NCBI GenBank assembly: GCA_027459325.1
Contig: DAIDIO010000003.1
Span: forward strand, 1 to 64,000
Length of the DNA: 64,000 bases
Source of the DNA: Candidatus Saccharimonadota bacterium
GTDB lineage: Bacteria; Patescibacteriota; Saccharimonadia; Saccharimonadales; UBA4665
Reading direction: 5' to 3'
Below are positions 62,652 through 64,000 of this stretch, piece after piece. Position 1 is the stretch's first letter. Every line of letters starts with the position of its first letter. The notes under the pieces were generated by a model. That model had not been told where the DNA came from. It saw only the letters and a program-made list of their open reading frames with translations, and ran no database searches. The position numbers and the translations under genes were made by a program.

Positions 62652-63050
62652 TTATTTAGCCTCCTTCTTTTCAGTCTTAGCTTTAGCGGCCGTCTTAACT
62701 GGCTTCTTAGGCTCACGCTTCTCACCATCGACTATTACCCGGATGTGCGATGACTTCTTCTGGAAAGGTAAAGCTCGGCCTCTAGCGGCGGGGCGGTAAC
62801 GTTTTAGTCGCGGTCCCGGACTAACCGAAATTTCAGTTATAACTAATGTATTGGGCTTATAATCGTGATTATGTTCGGCGTTAGCTCTGGCACTCTTTAT
62901 AACTTTAGCCACGGCAATGGCGCTTCCCCTAGGGGTGTGATCAAGAATGGTTAGGGCATCGGCTACGGTACGGCCACGAACTAAACCAGCTACCACTTGT
63001 ACTTTTCGTGGGCTGATCCTAACTCCTTTGGCGACGGCTTTTACTGACAT
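62652..63050 (-). CDS. rplV: 50S ribosomal protein L22 with C-terminal tail
   Basis: In this 132-residue protein the core is VRISPRKVQVVAGLVRGRTVADALTIL and HNHDYKPNTLVITEISVSPGPRLKRYRPAARGRAL. It ends in a Lys/Ala-rich tail of about 20 residues. Confidence 0.97.
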   Translation of the reverse strand: MSVKAVAKGVRISPRKVQVVAGLVRGRTVADALTILDHTPRGSAIAVAKVIKSARANAEHNHDYKPNTLVITEISVSPGPRLKRYRPAARGRALPFQKKSSHIRVIVDGEKREPKKPVKTAAKAKTEKKEAK

Positions 63051-63070
63051 AATATTATTCCTTTAATCCT

Positions 63071-63340
63071 TTATCCTTTAGCAAGCTTTCCACCGTGACT
63101 GCGGAACTTGCGGGTTGGCGCAAATTCACCTAACTTGTGACCGACCATGTTTTCAGTAATAAATACCGGTACGTGTACCTTGCCATTATGTACAGCAATG
63201 GTTTTACCAACAAATTCCGGGGAAATAGTACTGGCACGAGCCCATGTTTTAACGATAGTACGGTCATTATCACCAAGAGCGGCAACTTTCTTAGATAATT
63301 TAAAATCTACAAATGGTCCTTTTTTTAACGATCGACTCAT
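63071..63340 (-). CDS. rpsS: 30S ribosomal protein S19
   Basis: This 89-residue protein has [19 protein letters not shown] and [19 protein letters not shown]. Its ATG overlaps the stop of the unknown gene upstream (ATGA). Confidence 0.97.
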   Translation of the reverse strand: MSRSLKKGPFVDFKLSKKVAALGDNDRTIVKTWARASTISPEFVGKTIAVHNGKVHVPVFITENMVGHKLGEFAPTRKFRSHGGKLAKG

Positions 63341-63591
63341 ATACTTACCTCTCCCAATTCTTCTCTAGTAACGTGACCTGTAAACAGAGCATTGAATGAC
63401 TTATAACTCTCTTTAAATCCGCGTCTAAAATCTTCTCTCTCAAGCAGGACAGGGTTAACGAAGTCAGTATAACCTCTGATGCGCGCAAACCTTTCGGCAT
63501 ATTCTTGGCCTAACTGATAAGGTGAAACTGGACGCGTACCGTCAGGGTATTGGTTTGCATTTACAACATATTGCCTGTAATCAGATTCCAT
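63337..63591 (-). CDS. Unknown protein encoded between rplB and rpsS
   Basis: In this 84-residue protein from ATG 63591 ([18 protein letters not shown]...), the SD AAGAGGAGA lies inside the rplB end and the ATG comes 1 base after its stop. Its own stop overlaps the rpsS ATG. It is Tyr/Arg-rich and helical ([29 protein letters not shown]). No family is recognised. A frame extension to 63612 also exists. Confidence 0.7.
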   Translation of the reverse strand: MESDYRQYVVNANQYPDGTRPVSPYQLGQEYAERFARIRGYTDFVNPVLLEREDFRRGFKESYKSFNALFTGHVTREELGEVSI

Positions 63592-63592
63592 A

Positions 63593-64000
63593 CTATCTCC
63601 TCTTGCTTTCATGTCGGCTTCTTACAATAAACTTAGTAGTACTCTTGCGACGCCTGGTCTTATAGCCAAGGGTTTTCTGGCCCCATGGTGTTTTGGGTGC
63701 GGCACCATGGTTTTTACCACCACCAACACCGTGCCTACCACCGTCTCCACCACCGTGAGGGTGATCTACTGCGTTCATGACCACGCCACGAACACTCGGT
63801 CTTTTACCTTTGTGCCGGTTACGGCCGGCTTTACCGATTTTAACGTTTTGGTGCTGAACGTTACCGATAACACCTAGACTGGCCGTACAATTCTCATTGA
63901 TAAGACGGACTTCGCCGCTTGGCAAACGCACCTGCGCATAGCCATTATCTATACCCATAAGCTGAGCGCTATTACCGGCGCTTCTAACTAATTGGGCGCC
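63593..64000 (-). CDS. rplB: 50S ribosomal protein L2, C-terminal part (runs off the window)
   Basis: At least 135 codons. The frame is open to the window edge, where [15 protein letters not shown], the L2 signature, is read. Then [13 protein letters not shown] and the conserved end [17 protein letters not shown], which reaches the peptidyl transferase centre, are present. The N-terminal half is outside the window. Confidence 0.97.
   Translation of the reverse strand, partial: GAQLVRSAGNSAQLMGIDNGYAQVRLPSGEVRLINENCTASLGVIGNVQHQNVKIGKAGRNRHKGKRPSVRGVVMNAVDHPHGGGDGGRHGVGGGKNHGAAPKTPWGQKTLGYKTRRRKSTTKFIVRSRHESKRR

Noticed and set aside
62652-62728. Extended rpsC start overlapping rplV
   Set aside because: The S3 family N-terminus (MGQKVSP) and a strong SD place the start at 62650.
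1-64000. CRISPR array, restriction-modification or other defence island
   Set aside because: No regularly spaced repeats and no cas, methyltransferase or known defence genes were seen. The AbrB protein has no toxin partner and the HNH gene stands alone.

Overview
The window reads as a piece of a small, compact bacterial chromosome from the Candidate Phyla Radiation, most likely Candidatus Saccharibacteria (TM7) or a close relative. This is an inference from content. The S10/spc/alpha ribosomal protein cluster is complete except that rpmD (L30) is missing between rpsE and rplO, a known CPR trait. Genes are tightly packed, with many 1-4 base overlaps. The genome has type IV pilus genes but no amino-acid or cofactor biosynthesis here. 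UGA is an ordinary stop codon in this window, which argues against Gracilibacteria/SR1.

Layout. 1-430 is the start of a truncated transposase-like gene. 571-3126 is a pilM-pilN-pilO operon ending in a small membrane protein. 3133-10020 holds envelope and general-metabolism genes: a lytic transglycosylase, a CDP-alcohol phosphatidyltransferase, a dienelactone hydrolase-like enzyme, an AbrB-family regulator with a drug-type MFS exporter, a broken gene, and an LCP protein. 10252-14782 has tRNA-Gln and an operon of an alpha/beta-fold protein, two GT4 glycosyltransferases and a PerM/AI-2E family permease. 14763-23268 (minus) is a replication/repair/translation group: an unknown leader gene, dnaX, dnaB, a GT39-like membrane protein, ybaB, recR, a Nudix hydrolase, a DHH phosphoesterase and cysS. 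23486-27235 contains a patatin, rplJL with an L10 leader, and several small orphan genes with attenuator-like leaders. 27232-30250 is a dTTP operon: dcd and a fused thymidylate kinase/tandem ThyX protein. 30444-35664 holds an MprF-like protein and the secE-nusG-rplK-rplA group, which carries two orphan genes. 35794-39758 has a GT2 enzyme, an orphan histidine kinase, a YgjP-type metallopeptidase and a P-loop kinase. 40123-44495 is a polyglucan operon (glycogen-synthase-like GT, GH57, GH15). 44492-45672 holds rpmG and three tRNAs around an HNH endonuclease. 45936-50122 has rdgB, a TPR protein, holB, rluD, trpS and a small orphan. 50304-64000 is the large ribosomal protein cluster, running on the minus strand and leaving the window inside rplB.

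The parts fit an episymbiont-like cell with a strong translation core, minimal replication factors, surface pili, cell-wall and surface-glycan enzymes, and a storage-glucan pathway. The most unusual items are: (1) the Tmk-ThyX-ThyX fusion, whose two ThyX-like domains each keep a different half of the signature motif; (2) at least five unrecognised small genes spliced, often with start/stop overlap, into conserved ribosomal operons; (3) neighbouring attenuator-type leaders in front of orphan genes at 26.2-27.0 kb; (4) repeated absence of zinc-binding cysteines in DnaX, RecR, L33 and L36; and (5) a gene at 7.7-8.3 kb apparently broken by a G7-tract frameshift and an in-frame UGA.
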